Shown in pieces: positions 36,486 to 45,637 of a stretch of 64,000 bases of DNA. Made by a program: the position numbers and the translations under genes. Below the pieces are notes generated by a model. The model was not told the DNA's origin. It made no database searches and saw nothing but the letters and a program-made list of their open reading frames with translations. Within the stretch, counting starts at the first letter, position 1; each line of letters starts with the position of its first letter. The DNA is taken from contig NC_091002.1 in the NCBI RefSeq assembly GCF_041146395.1, forward strand, positions 8,736,501-8,800,500, written 5' to 3'. This stretch comes from Eulemur rufifrons (lineage: Eukaryota; Chordata; Mammalia; Primates; Lemuridae).

Positions 36486-39400
36486 TCAGGGAAACCAATT
36501 TTCTGGTGAGTACATGTGATGCTTGTTTTTCCATTCTTGGGATACTTCACTTAATATAATGGGTTCCAACTCTCTCCAGGAGAACCATAGAGATGTCGTA
36601 TCTTCATCATTCCTTATAGCTGAGTAATATTCCATGGTATACATATACCACAGCTTACTAATCCAATCATGTATTGATGGGCATTTGGGTTGTTTCCACA
36701 TCTTTGCTATTGCGAATTGTGCTGCTATAAACATTTGGGTACACGTACCTTTGTTATAGAATGATCTTTTTTCCTTTGGGTATATGCCCAGTAATGGGAT
36801 TGCTGGGTCAAATGGCAGGTCTACTTGAATCTGTTTAAGATACCTCCATAATGCTTTCCACAGGGGTTGCACTAGTTTGCAGTCCCACCAGCAGTGTATG
36901 AGTGTTCCTGTCTCTCCACACCCACGCCAACATGTGTTGTTTTGGGTTTTTTTGATAAAGGCCATTCTCACTGGGGTTAAGTGATATCTCATTGTGGTTT
37001 TGATTTGCATTTCCCTGATGATTAGAGATGTTGAACACTTTTTCATATGTTTGTTAGCCATTTTTATATCTTCTTTTGAAAAATTTCTATTCATGTCCTT
37101 TGCCCACTTTTTGATAGGGTTGCTTGATTTTTTCTTGCTGATTTTCCTGAGTTCTAAATAGATTCTTGTTATCAGTCCTTTATCTGATGTGTAGTATGCA
37201 AAAATTTTTTCCCATTCTGTAGGTGGTCTGTTTATTCTCTGGACTGTTTCTTTGGCTGTGCAGAAGCTTTTTAATTTAATCATGTCCCATTCATTTATTT
37301 TTGTTGCTGCTGTGATTGCCTTGGGGGTCTTCTTCATAAATTCTCTGCCTAGGCCAATGTCTGTAAGAGTCTTTCCTACATTTTCTTCTAGAATTCTGAT
37401 TGTATCACGCCTAAGGTTTAAGTCTGTTATCCACCGTGATTTGATTTTTGTGAGAGGTGAAAGCTGTGGGTCCTGTTTCATTCTTCTGCAAGTGGCTAAC
37501 CAATTCTCCCAGCACCATTTGTTGAATAGGGATTCTTGTCCCCGGAGTATATTCTTTCCCGCTTTGTCAAAAATTAGGTGACTATATGAGGATGGTTCTA
37601 TATTTGGATTTTCTGTTGTGTTCCACTGGTCTGTGTCCCTGCACTTGTGCCAATACCAGGCTGTTTTAAGAACCACGGCCTTGTAGTATTGTTTGAGGTC
37701 TGGCAAATTAATACCTCCCATTTTGTTTTTATTGCTTAAAATTGCTTTTGCTATACGGGGTCTTCTTTGATTCCATACAAGTTGTATAATTATTTTCTCT
37801 ATGTCTGTAAAGAATGATGTTGGTAATTTAATAGGGATTGCATTGAATTTGTAGATCACTTTGGGTAGTATAGACATTTTAACAATGTTGATTCTTCCGA
37901 TCCACGAGCATGGTATATTTTTCCATCTATTTGCAAGTTCTGCTATTTCTTTTCTCAGTGTTTCATAGTTTTCCTTATAGAGGTCCTTTACCTCTTTAGT
38001 TAGATATATACCTAGATATTTTATTTTCTTTGTTGCTATTTTGAAGGGTATTGAGTCTTTAATTTGGTTTTCCGATTGACTGTTATTGGCATATATAAAT
38101 GCCTCTGATTTGTGTATATTAATTTTGTAGCCTGAGACTTTGCTGTATTCGTTAATCAATTCCAGGAGTCTCTTGGTTGAATCCTGGGGGTTTTCCAGAT
38201 ATAACATCATATCATCAGCAAAAAGTGAGAGTTTGATCTCTTCCTTCCCTATTTGGACTCCCTTGATTTTGCTCTCTTGCCTGATAGCTCTCGCAAGGAC
38301 TTCCAATACTATGTTGAAAAGTAATGGAGACAATGGGCAGCCCTGTCTGGTTCCAGTTCTAAGTGGGAGTGCTTTCAGTTTTTCCCCATTCAGTATGATG
38401 TTGGCTGTGGGTTTGTCATATATGGCTTGTATCATTTTTAGGTAGGTTCCATCAATGCCTATTTTGTTAAGCGTTTTTATCATAAAAGGGTGTTGAATTT
38501 TGTCAAATGCTTTTTCTGCATCTAATGAGAGTATCATATGATTTTTGTTTTTGCTTCTATTTATGTGGTGAATTACATTTATAGATTTACGTATGTTGAA
38601 CCACCCCTGCATCTCGGGGATGAAGCCCACTTGGTCGTGGTGGATTACTTTTTTGATAAGTACTTGGATTCGATTTGCTAGTATTTTATTGAAAATTTTT
38701 GCATCTATATTCATGAGGGAAATTGGTCTGTAGTTCTCTATTTTTGTTGAGTCCTTTCCAGGCTTTGGTATTAATGTTATATTGGCTTGGTAGAACGTGT
38801 TGGGGAGAACTCCATCCTTCTCAATATTGGAGAATAGTTTATGTAGGATGGGCACCAGTTCTTCTTTGTATGTATGGTAAAATTCAGGTGTGAACCCATC
38901 TGGACCAGGGCTTTTCTTTTTGGGAAGGTTTTTTATTGCTGTTTCGATTTCAGTTCTTGATATTGGTCTGTTCAGGTACTCTATTTCTTCCTGGTTGAGC
39001 CTGGGAAGACTATGTGTCTCTAAAAATTTGTCCATTTCCTCCACGTTCTCCAGTTTGTGTGCATAAAGATTTTTGTAGAATTCATAGATGATATCTTGTA
39101 TCTCTGTAGCATCGGTTGTGATTTCTCCTTTCATGTTCCTAATGGAGGTTATTAGAGATTTTACTTTTGAGCTCTTGGTTAGTCTAGCCAGAGGTGTGTC
39201 TATTTTGTTTATCTTTTCAAAGAACCAACTTTTTGTTTTATTAATTTCCCTTATAGTTTCTTTGTTGTCCTTTTCATTTAGTTCTGATTTGATCTTGGTA
39301 ATTTCTCGCCTTCTGCTGGGTTTGGGATCGTTCTGTTCTTCTTTCTCCAGCTCTTTGAGTCTATTCGTTAGGTTGTCTATTTGCATGTTTTCTGTCTTTT

Positions 39401-40364
39401 TGATATAGGCATTTATGGATATGAATTTTCCTCTCAGGACTGCTTTAGCTGCATCCCATAGATTTTGATAAGTTGTATCTCCATTGTCATTTAATTCAAA
39501 GAAATTTTTGATTTCCATCTTGATTTCTTCTTTTATAGAATAATTATTCAGGAGAAGGTTATTTAGCTTCCATGACTTTGAGTAAGAGTGAGGGTTTCTG
39601 TTTGTGATCATTGTTACTTTTATTCCGCTGTGATCTGAGAAGATGCATGGTATAATTTCTATTTTTTTGAATTTTTGAAGACATGATTTATGTCCTAAGA
39701 CATGGTCAATCTTAGAGAATGTCCTGTGAGCTGATGAGAAGAATGTATATTCTGTGGACTTTGGGTAGAATGTCCTATAGATGTCAGCCATGCCCATTTG
39801 TTCTAGCATTCTATTTAGGTCCATTATGTCTTTGTTTATTTTCTGTTTAGAGGATCTGTCCTGTACTGTCAGTGGGGTGTTAAAGTCTCCAGCTATTACA
39901 GTATTATTATCTATCATCTGGTTCAGATCTAGTAGGGTTTGCTTTATGAATCTAGGTGCACCTAGGTTGGGTGCATATATATTGAGTATAGTCATGGCTT
40001 CTTGTTGAATTGTGCCCTTGACCAGTATGTAGTAGCCATTTTTGTCTTTTATTATTTTTGTTGGTTTGAAAGCTAAGTTATTGGAAATTAAGATTGCCAC
40101 ACCAGCTTTCTTTTCGTTACCGTTTGCTTGAAATACCGATTTCCATCCTTTTACTTTCAGTCCAAATGCATCTTTGCTCGTTAGGTGGGTTTCTTGGAGA
40201 CAGCAGATACTTGGCTTGTGCTTTTTTATCCATTGGGACAGTCTATGTCTCTTGAGCGGGGAATTCAAGCCATTCACATTTATTGAGAAAACTGATAAGT
40301 GAGACGGTTTTTTGTTCAGCTTGTTGGGTAGAACTTCATTGCAATGTTTTCTCTCCTGAGCCAT
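36486..40364 (-). CDS. L1 ORF2: L1 ORF2 protein: endonuclease-reverse transcriptase, intact
   Basis: 1292 codons without a stop. ORF2p nicks target DNA and copies L1 (and Alu) RNA at the nick. The N-terminal apurinic-type endonuclease is complete: SINVNGLN (about 27-34), CLQETHL (Glu near 58), IYAPN, GDFNTPL (near 160) and SDHSG (near 245). The reverse transcriptase has [30 protein letters not shown] and the catalytic FADD (near 715). The C-terminal cysteine motif [14 protein letters not shown] is kept. Alignment by eye with human ORF2p (1275 aa) gives about 15 extra N-terminal residues before the first conserved Asn, so translation could also start internally. All catalytic residues I can check are present. 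It lies 39 nt beyond the original ORF1 stop when the provirus is ignored. The protein is potentially functional, but its RNA is now interrupted upstream by the provirus. Confidence 0.97.
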   Translation of the reverse strand: MAQERKHCNEVLPNKLNKKPSHLSVFSINVNGLNSPLKRHRLSQWIKKHKPSICCLQETHLTSKDAFGLKVKGWKSVFQANGNEKKAGVAILISNNLAFKPTKIIKDKNGYYILVKGTIQQEAMTILNIYAPNLGAPRFIKQTLLDLNQMIDNNTVIAGDFNTPLTVQDRSSKQKINKDIMDLNRMLEQMGMADIYRTFYPKSTEYTFFSSAHRTFSKIDHVLGHKSCLQKFKKIEIIPCIFSDHSGIKVTMITNRNPHSYSKSWKLNNLLLNNYSIKEEIKMEIKNFFELNDNGDTTYQNLWDAAKAVLRGKFISINAYIKKTENMQIDNLTNRLKELEKEEQNDPKPSRRREITKIKSELNEKDNKETIREINKTKSWFFEKINKIDTPLARLTKSSKVKSLITSIRNMKGEITTDATEIQDIIYEFYKNLYAHKLENVEEMDKFLETHSLPRLNQEEIEYLNRPISRTEIETAIKNLPKKKSPGPDGFTPEFYHTYKEELVPILHKLFSNIEKDGVLPNTFYQANITLIPKPGKDSTKIENYRPISLMNIDAKIFNKILANRIQVLIKKVIHHDQVGFIPEMQGWFNIRKSINVIHHINRSKNKNHMILSLDAEKAFDKIQHPFMIKTLNKIGIDGTYLKMIQAIYDKPTANIILNGEKLKALPLRTGTRQGCPLSPLLFNIVLEVLARAIRQESKIKGVQIGKEEIKLSLFADDMMLYLENPQDSTKRLLELINEYSKVSGYKINIHKSEAFIYANNSQSENQIKDSIPFKIATKKIKYLGIYLTKEVKDLYKENYETLRKEIAELANRWKNIPCSWIGRINIVKMSILPKVIYKFNAIPIKLPTSFFTDIEKIIIQLVWNQRRPRIAKAILSNKNKMGGINLPDLKQYYKAVVLKTAWYWHKCRDTDQWNTTENPNIEPSSYSHLIFDKAGKNILRGQESLFNKWCWENWLATCRRMKQDPQLSPLTKIKSRWITDLNLRRDTIRILEENVGKTLTDIGLGREFMKKTPKAITAATKINEWDMIKLKSFCTAKETVQRINRPPTEWEKIFAYYTSDKGLITRIYLELRKISKKKSSNPIKKWAKDMNRNFSKEDIKMANKHMKKCSTSLIIREMQIKTTMRYHLTPVRMAFIKKTQNNTCWRGCGETGTLIHCWWDCKLVQPLWKALWRYLKQIQVDLPFDPAIPLLGIYPKEKRSFYNKGTCTQMFIAAQFAIAKMWKQPKCPSIHDWISKLWYMYTMEYYSAIRNDEDTTSLWFSWRELEPIILSEVSQEWKNKHHMYSPENWFP

Positions 40365-40411
40365 TGTGGTATCTGGAATTTGATCTTTAGCTCTTGAGTA
40401 GTTTTACATTC

Positions 40412-40417
40412 GTGGAT
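40412..40417. repeat. Provirus target-site duplication, left copy
   Basis: gtggat directly before the LTR terminal TG. It is identical to 45638-45643. A 6-bp duplication is the class II (betaretrovirus/IAP) size. Confidence 0.95.
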
Positions 40418-40650
40418 TGTCGCGCCGCAGTTGCCAGCAAGTACGACACGACCAGTTGGAGTTCTTCCAGCAGTAGTTTAATGAGGCACCTACAACAGTT
40501 ACATGGCGAGAGACCTCGAACAGGAAATGCAAGCTGCTTTTATAGCCCCGGATAGGTGTGTCCCACAAGCGTGTCCCACAGGGATAGGTGGAGGGCCTGA
40601 CTATGCATGTCCTGGGCGGATACACTAGGAGGCCTAGACCGCTCCCCACA
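40418..40650 (-). repeat. 3' LTR of the provirus (233 bp)
   Basis: TG...CA ends (plus-strand tgtcgcgccg to gctccccaca). It appears identical base for base to 45405-45637. The LTR is short compared with the roughly 340 bp of mouse IAP. An ATTAAA polyadenylation signal on the minus strand lies at plus 40477-40482. Confidence 0.97.
40477..40482 (-). promoter_or_regulatory. LTR polyadenylation signal ATTAAA
   Basis: ATTAAA in the sense (minus) direction, about 50 bp downstream of the TATA box and about 60 bp from the LTR 3' edge. This fits a compact R region. In the 3' LTR it would end viral RNA, and the same motif in the 5' LTR copy could end L1 RNA. Confidence 0.75.
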
Positions 40651-40667
40651 GCTCCCCCTTTTGTTTT
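40651..40667 (-). other. 3' polypurine tract of the provirus
   Basis: In sense direction AAAACAAAAGGGGGAGC directly abuts the LTR TG. This is the primer for plus-strand DNA synthesis. Eighteen bases here recur inside the integrase region at 42538-42555. Confidence 0.9.
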
Positions 40668-40858
40668 TGCCTCATGGTGAACGGAAGCCCCAGTCCGGAT
40701 CTAGGGTCACAGTTCACCAAGGGGCGTATGGTCACCACTCTTCAGTGCAATGAGCGAGAGCTCATGAAGGTGCAAGGGCTGACCACAAAACAGCGGTCGC
40801 GCGCCCTTCCCGGTGCAATGGGGACAAGCCCTCGGGGTGCAAGGGCCACGCCATGCTG

Positions 40859-41779
40859 TCAAGGGGAAAAGCGGTAGTTGCCGTCCGTATGTAACATGCT
40901 TATCCACACTCCAGGAGGAGAGCCCTCATGAAGGGCAGCAAAGGCTTGAGCCATGACCACTCGATCCCTTTGTTGCTGCCAACGGACACGCATGAGCATC
41001 CAGAACACGAGACCAAAAGCAAGACATCCCAGCAGGCCCAGGGATCCAAGACCTGCCCATTCCCGAACCCCGTGTAGAAGCGACAAAAAGGTGGGGAGGA
41101 GGCCATCAGTAAGCATAGGATCTAACCGGGTAGAATTAATATGGGTGATTTCTAGTTGTAACTGAGTGGCTAGCTTGGAGAAATTGGCAGACCAAGAGCC
41201 CTGTAACAGCCGAGAAAGCTCTTTAGAGAGATTGGCCGCCTGGGAAAGGTTAGAATATGGGATCGAAGTAATACACAATCCCGGCAGTCGTCGCTCGCAA
41301 CCAAGCTGGGCGAGCTGTACCAAACTGTCCACCTGTTCTTGAACCAAGTCCACACGTTGATTTAGGAGCATAATCCCTCCCGCCAGGTGTGAGTTGATAG
41401 AGCTTTGTGTGTCCAAGGCAGTTGCTACCGTTGCTGACAGGTTATTTAGGACCTGTGCCGTTTGTACGGCGCCCGCCGCCGCGATCGAAGCGGCGGTAAG
41501 GGCCGCAGCGGAGGCCGCTGCAATAGCAAAGACAAGAGCTGTCACGCCAAAGTCCCTACGATGTCGAAAGAGAACCAACGAATCCGGTGCGTCAACCGGC
41601 CAGGGGACGTACCGGGGCATGCGTGCAACCACGGCCATCCTGTGTTCTGAGGCATTCCAGCAACGTGTATACGTGCAGTTTACGGTTGAGCAGTTAAGGG
41701 TGGCCGTATGGTTTTCCAGGCGGGCCACAATCCAGATGAATGGAGGCCAGAGACAAACAGGCGTGGGACCGAAGGTCAC
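40859..41779 (-). pseudogene. env: Retroviral env, TM part and SU end
   Basis: 306 codons (non-ATG frame start; the true frame joins the upstream env piece through a frameshift). In order: a short Cys-containing end of SU with several N-glycosylation sites, a furin-type RHRR site near residue 73, an Ala-rich fusion peptide, a Leu/Val heptad-like helix, a two-cysteine loop (CERRLPGLC, no third Cys), glycosylated ectodomain, a membrane span (about 247-265, LGLLGCLAFGLVF) and a short cytoplasmic tail. The lack of CX6CC fits betaretroviral or lentiviral types with non-covalent SU-TM. The TM half looks well kept, but the upstream shift should prevent a normal full Env. Confidence 0.88.
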
Positions 41780-41810
41780 GTTGGAAAACTGAGCGCCTGA
41801 CGCAGCGGTC

Positions 41811-42320
41811 TCAAATGTTCACAGTTTTGTGTAACGCAGGCCACATCCCTGTCACAAAAGTCCCATTAGCAAAGGTCCCGTTGCGGGGACGCGGCCGGTC
41901 CACCCAAGCACCCGTCTGGTTGGCAAGAAGTATACAGGACAGGTTGCCGTTAGTCGGGATAATGGTAGTAAAGCACAAGGACCCAGCAAGGATATAGGAT
42001 TCATTGCCGGGAACCGCTCCAGACTCGTTGGACCACGGGAGGTAGGGAAGTCCTAGGGAAGCATTGGTAATAAAGAACCGGGGGAATATCTGCGAATCAT
42101 GAGACACCGGCAGGGGTCTCGGGAATACAGGCAGGATGGCCCAACGACGTTTCGCCCTGGACAGCACTCCCAGGGCGAGGAGGGTCATGGTCAGGGAAAG
42201 CAGAATCCGCCACAACAGCATCGTCGTCAGGAGCCGGCGAGGAAGCAGCAGGATGACTGAGGCGTCGCGTGAGGCGTGTCGGAACCCAGATAGGGTCCGG
42301 GGCGTCCTGTGGAAAAACAC
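41811..42320 (-). pseudogene. env: Retroviral env, signal and SU N-terminal part
   Basis: 169 codons beginning near the 3' end of pol and overlapping it, as in betaretroviruses. A hydrophobic signal-like stretch (about 33-54, MLLWRILLSLTMTLLALGVL) is followed by a basic RAKRR stretch and SU-like sequence rich in N-x-S/T sites. The frame stops at 41811-41813, and the TM frame continues with a one-base offset, so a frameshift separates the two halves near 41811-41822. Together they would give an Env of under 500 residues, short for the class. An internal SU deletion is possible. Confidence 0.8.
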
Positions 42321-43959
42321 AAACAGCTCCCCTGGATCTGCTGAGAATCAGATCCGGTCCTTTCCATTGATTACAAAACACATCTTTCCACATCACCCGC
42401 TCGGAAAGGGGGGGGCCAGGATCCACATGGCGATCTGCCGCCGAGCGACCACGGTCATCCAGCAGCAAAAAATTTAAAGTATATAGAGTAAGAGATAGGG
42501 CAGATTTGGGAGACCTGCCACCGCCCAAAGCCCCAGCCTCCCCCTTTTGTTTTTGTAAGTAGACTTTGATTGTGCCATGGGCGCGTTCTACAATGCCCTG
42601 GGCCTGGGGGTTATAGGGCAAGCCAGTGCGATGGGTAACGCCGAGATGGCGGCAAAATTGTTGAAAGGCCCGGGAAGTATAGGCCGGGCCGTTATCAGTC
42701 TTAAGGACCTCAGGCTTGCCCCAGGCAGCCCATGCTTCTAGACAGTGCGTGACGACATGACAGGCGCGCTCTCCAGCTAAAGGAGTGGCGTGGATAACCC
42801 CAGAACAGGTGTCTACGGACACATGAACATAAGACAACTTACCAAACATGGGAATGTGAGTGACGTCCATCTGCCACACCTGGAGAGGCCGAAGGCCCCG
42901 CGGGTTGACGCCCACGGAAGGTTGTGAGCGGAAAGGTGCACAGTCCGCACACTGGAGGACCACTTCCCGCGCAGAGGCGCGGGGGAGACCAAATTTAAGG
43001 CGTAAAGTACAAGCTGGGACATGGTACAACGAATGGAAGTTGCGGGCACTTTCCAAAGGAGAAGCAAGCCAACATAATTTCGTGGCCCGATCCGCCAGGG
43101 CATTGCCGGCAGCCATAGGTCCAGGCAAGAGCGAGTGGGCCCGAATATGAGTGATAAAGAACCTCGCACTGCGCGAGTGGATGGCTGACCGGACAGCACA
43201 GAATAAAGAGAATACCGTGCTCCGTGGGTTCAAGGCGTGAGACACCTCCAACAACCGAACAGCCTGAACGACATAGACAGAATCAGAGACAATGTTGAGT
43301 GGTCCTGGGAAAGTACGGAGGACCAACTCAATGATGGCACATTCCACATGCTGAGGGGAAGAGTAAGGAAAAGAAGCGGTGAAGGCCTGGCCATTGACAA
43401 CATAACTACCCGTACTATTAGAGGACCCATCAGTATAAACTGTAGTAGCATTGGGAAGAGGGTCAGAAGACGTGACACGGGGGAAGATAATCTGATGTCG
43501 CAGAGCAAACTGAAGAAGAGGGTGCTTGGGGAAATGATTGTCTATAACACCAGAAAAAGAGCATCGAAGGACTGCCCAACTGTCTACCGAGGCACAGAGA
43601 ATCTGTACTTGAGCTCTAGTATAGGGGCAATGGAGAACAGAAGGATGGGCCCCAAAATGAGTTAAGGAGAGTTTAAGCGCAGACAACGCGAGATCAGCAA
43701 CCGCGGTAGGATAGTGCTCAATGGCCCGTCGCGGAGAGGTATGCGCGTGAATCCAGAGCAGAGGGCCCTCCTGCCAAAGAACTGCAGTAGGTGTCTCCAA
43801 AGAGGGCAAAAGGCAAAGAGAAAAAGGCTGATCAGGCTGGATCCGAACCAACTGGGCGTGCTGTATCGCCTCCTCGACCAGCCGAAGGGCCTGTCGTGCG
43901 TCAGGAGTCAGAACGCGAGGGGACAATATGTCTGAATCACCCTCCAGCACCCGGAACAA
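42097..43959 (-). pseudogene. pol: Retroviral pol: RT connection, RNase H and integrase
   Basis: 620 codons in one frame (the frame is open further upstream to about 44069). The N-terminal 180 residues are the RT connection. RNase H shows YTDGSS, the ECAIIEL glutamate and NIVSDS. Integrase follows without an intact HHCC zinc region: only one CADC-type pair is evident, and the His pair may be altered or lost. The core has WQMDVTH, LKTDNGPAYTS and the glutamate in QAQGIVERAHG, which is the complete DDE triad. A C-terminal domain has WKGPDLIL and VFPQDAPDPIWVPTRL. The end overlaps the env start. It is separated from the RT palm by a frameshift in an A-run (44070-44077), so no complete Pol is expected. 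Confidence 0.92.
42538..42555 (-). other. Internal copy of the polypurine tract (central PPT candidate)
   Basis: The 18 bases here are identical to 40652-40669 at the LTR edge. In the pol frame they encode the YLQKQKGE stretch of integrase, so the match may be partly forced by codons. A second plus-strand primer site is known from lentiviruses and foamy viruses and is unusual for class II elements. Confidence 0.55.
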
Positions 43960-44054
43960 AGGGCTCAGCTGTGCTGTGGACAGGCGAAGATAAGGGCGAA
44001 GCCAATTGATGTCACCTAGTAACTTTTGGAAATCATTTAGGGTGTGAAGACCAT

Positions 44055-44556
44055 CTACCCGAATAGTAATTTTTTTTGAGGACGAATGGACAAGGGGCCT
44101 ATATGGGCCCCCAAAAACTCCCCTATATCACCTTCCTGAACCTTTTCGGGTGCTAAGTGCAGCCCGTAGGAAGAGAAATGAGCACACAAAGTGGCATAAG
44201 CACGGTGAAGATATGAAGGGTCGGAATGACAAAGAAGAAGATCATCCATGTAATGTAGAATCCTAATCGAAGGAAAGGTGTGGCGCACGGGAGCTACAGC
44301 TGCTGCCACATACAGTTGACACATGGTTGGGCTGTTGGCCATCCCCTGAGGTAAGACTCTCCAGTGATAGCGAGAGTCAGGCTCTTCATGATTTGGGGAA
44401 GGAATAGTGAAGGCGAAACGTTCTCTATCATCGGGGTGCAGCGGGATAGAGAAAAAACAATCCTTAATATCTACAATAAGGAGACGCCAAAATCGGGGCA
44501 AGGTGGAGAGAAGAGGGAGACCGCGCTGCACCGGACCCATGGTTGGCATCCTCAAA
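44055..44556 (-). pseudogene. pol: Retroviral pol: reverse transcriptase palm fragment
   Basis: The open frame runs from the deletion junction near 44541-44556 to a stop at 44055 (the upstream open part to 44681 lies antisense to nothing viral and is gag in another frame). It contains [12 protein letters not shown], then motif A in [15 protein letters not shown], motif B in LPQGMANSP and motif C HYMDDLLL, so the palm catalytic aspartates remain. Fingers and earlier RT sequence are deleted. The frame shifts at an eight-A run (plus 44070-44077), after which RNase H and integrase continue in another frame. Confidence 0.92.
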
Positions 44557-45288
44557 TACAGGAAAGCACTGGCTGACTTTTCTCCGAACCCGGTCGGACA
44601 TGAAAGATGTACCTCCCCCGCCATCAACTGGTGGGGGAGGGGCGGAGGCATACGGAGGCGGGCGATAACGCTCCGCCTCATACGCCGTCACCGCCTCCTC
44701 CAAGTCCGCCTTATCGGCCGGAGAAAGCTCCGCCTCCCTCTCGCGAGACGAGGAAGAAGAGCGGGACAAAGAAGAGGAAGAAGAAGAAGAAGACAGACGG
44801 AGGGCGGCCATTTTACAAGCCACGTCCTCCCTAGATAACGGGCCGGGCAACGGGCATCCCCGTCGCCTTCCTGAGCGCCCTCCCTTGCGGGCGGCTCCCC
44901 GCTTTTCTTTCGACCGGGTTCTCGAACGCCCCGGCCGGTCCGGACCACCCTTATCCCTTTCTGACATGCTATCTTGATAGTCACTCAGAGCCTGCTGCCC
45001 CTGCTGCACTTGAATACTACAAGGAGAGTCCTCTAGGCAGGTGCGCACCAATGCCCAAATAGGAAGGACGCACTCTCGAAGGAGCCCAGTAGCATGGGCA
45101 CAGCGAAGGTCCTTCTCTAATTTATCCCAGCTCGGAACGGTGAAAGAGCCCGAGTGGAGAAACCATGGTGCCACACGATCTACTTCCTGCATAAAATGCC
45201 GTAAGACACGCTCGGGGATTTTCAACTCTCGTGCAGCCAAAAGCTCCTGTAGAGCACGGAGCAGCTGGGCGCTCGGGGAATTCCCCAT
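44464..45288 (-). pseudogene. gag: Retroviral gag, matrix part only
   Basis: The ORF starts at ATG 45288 with MGNSPS, which fits N-myristoylation. The first 100 residues resemble betaretroviral matrix (HFMQEVDRVAPWF, WDKLEKDL). A basic, Ser/Arg-rich region (about 105-150, RSRTRSKEKRG) and a poly-Ser, acidic and Pro-rich linker follow. Real gag ends at the start of capsid (CFPVFED, about residue 245). Beyond that the frame reads into RT sequence out of frame, and the last 30 residues are meaningless. Capsid, zinc fingers and protease are deleted. The leader from primer site to ATG is about 100 bp. Confidence 0.88.
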
Positions 45289-45344
45289 ATCAAAGCACTC
45301 TCAGGGGGGGGGGTCCGACCCTACCTCAACTACTGTGGTTCTGA

Positions 45345-45353
45345 ACTCACCTC
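45345..45353 (-). promoter_or_regulatory. Candidate major splice donor in the leader
   Basis: GAG|GTGAGT in the sense direction between the primer site and the gag ATG, a near-perfect donor in the usual place for making spliced env RNA. No acceptor was pinned down. Confidence 0.6.
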
Positions 45354-45384
45354 TAATGAGGTCGTCTCCGCCTGGTGCAAGAGT

Positions 45385-45402
45385 TCCCGGGTTTCGGCAC
45401 CA
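45385..45402 (-). other. Primer binding site, tRNA-Phe
   Basis: In the sense direction TGGTGCCGAAACCCGGGA begins 2 bp after the 5' LTR. It is complementary over 18 nt to the 3' end of mammalian tRNA-Phe(GAA), which ends TCCCGGGTTTCGGCACCA. This primer is typical of IAP-type class II elements (and of the unrelated class I HERV-F). Confidence 0.92.
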
Positions 45403-45404
45403 CT

Positions 45405-45637
45405 TGTCGCGCCGCAGTTGCCAGCAAGTACGACACGACCAGTTGGAGTTCTTCCAGCAGTAGTTTAATGAGGCACCTACAACAGTTACATGGCGAGAGA
45501 CCTCGAACAGGAAATGCAAGCTGCTTTTATAGCCCCGGATAGGTGTGTCCCACAAGCGTGTCCCACAGGGATAGGTGGAGGGCCTGACTATGCATGTCCT
45601 GGGCGGATACACTAGGAGGCCTAGACCGCTCCCCACA
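45405..45637 (-). repeat. 5' LTR of the provirus (233 bp)
   Basis: Same ends and, by eye, the same sequence as the 3' LTR. In the sense direction U3 starts TGTGGGGAGCGG. U3 contains a directly repeated GTGGGACAC element (minus strand, around plus 45548-45567) and a TATA box. Its first 17 bases now supply the end of L1 ORF1. Confidence 0.97.
45525..45531 (-). promoter_or_regulatory. LTR TATA box
   Basis: TATAAAA in the sense direction (context GGGGCTATAAAAGCAGC). It would start transcription roughly 30 bp downstream, within the LTR. Confidence 0.85.

Larger units (their letters stand above)
40418..45637 (-). mobile_element. Class II endogenous retrovirus (IAP-like), internally deleted
   Basis: A 5220-bp provirus on the minus strand: LTR, primer site, gag MA, RT, RNase H, integrase, env, polypurine tract, LTR. 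Class II is supported by the 6-bp TSD, an MGNS-type matrix protein with a betaretroviral W-x-K-L-E-x-D-L-like block, pol/env overlap and an Env TM without a CX6CC motif. The primer site matches tRNA-Phe, the primer used by rodent IAP elements. It is defective: capsid, nucleocapsid, protease and the RT N-terminus are deleted, and pol and env each carry a frameshift. LTRs that match by eye over 233 bp imply a recent arrival. It sits within the end of L1 ORF1, in the same orientation as the L1. Confidence 0.95.

Noticed and set aside
37252..40008. Plus-strand frames of 75-109 codons opposite L1 ORF2
   Set aside because: Antisense shadows of the intact ORF2.
40404..40649. 81-codon minus-strand frame over the LTR
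   Set aside because: It is LTR sequence read through into the last codons of the interrupted L1 ORF1, not a viral accessory gene.
41394..45463. Plus-strand frames up to 143 codons within the provirus
   Set aside because: Antisense shadows of gag, pol and env in GC-rich sequence. No antisense gene motif seen.
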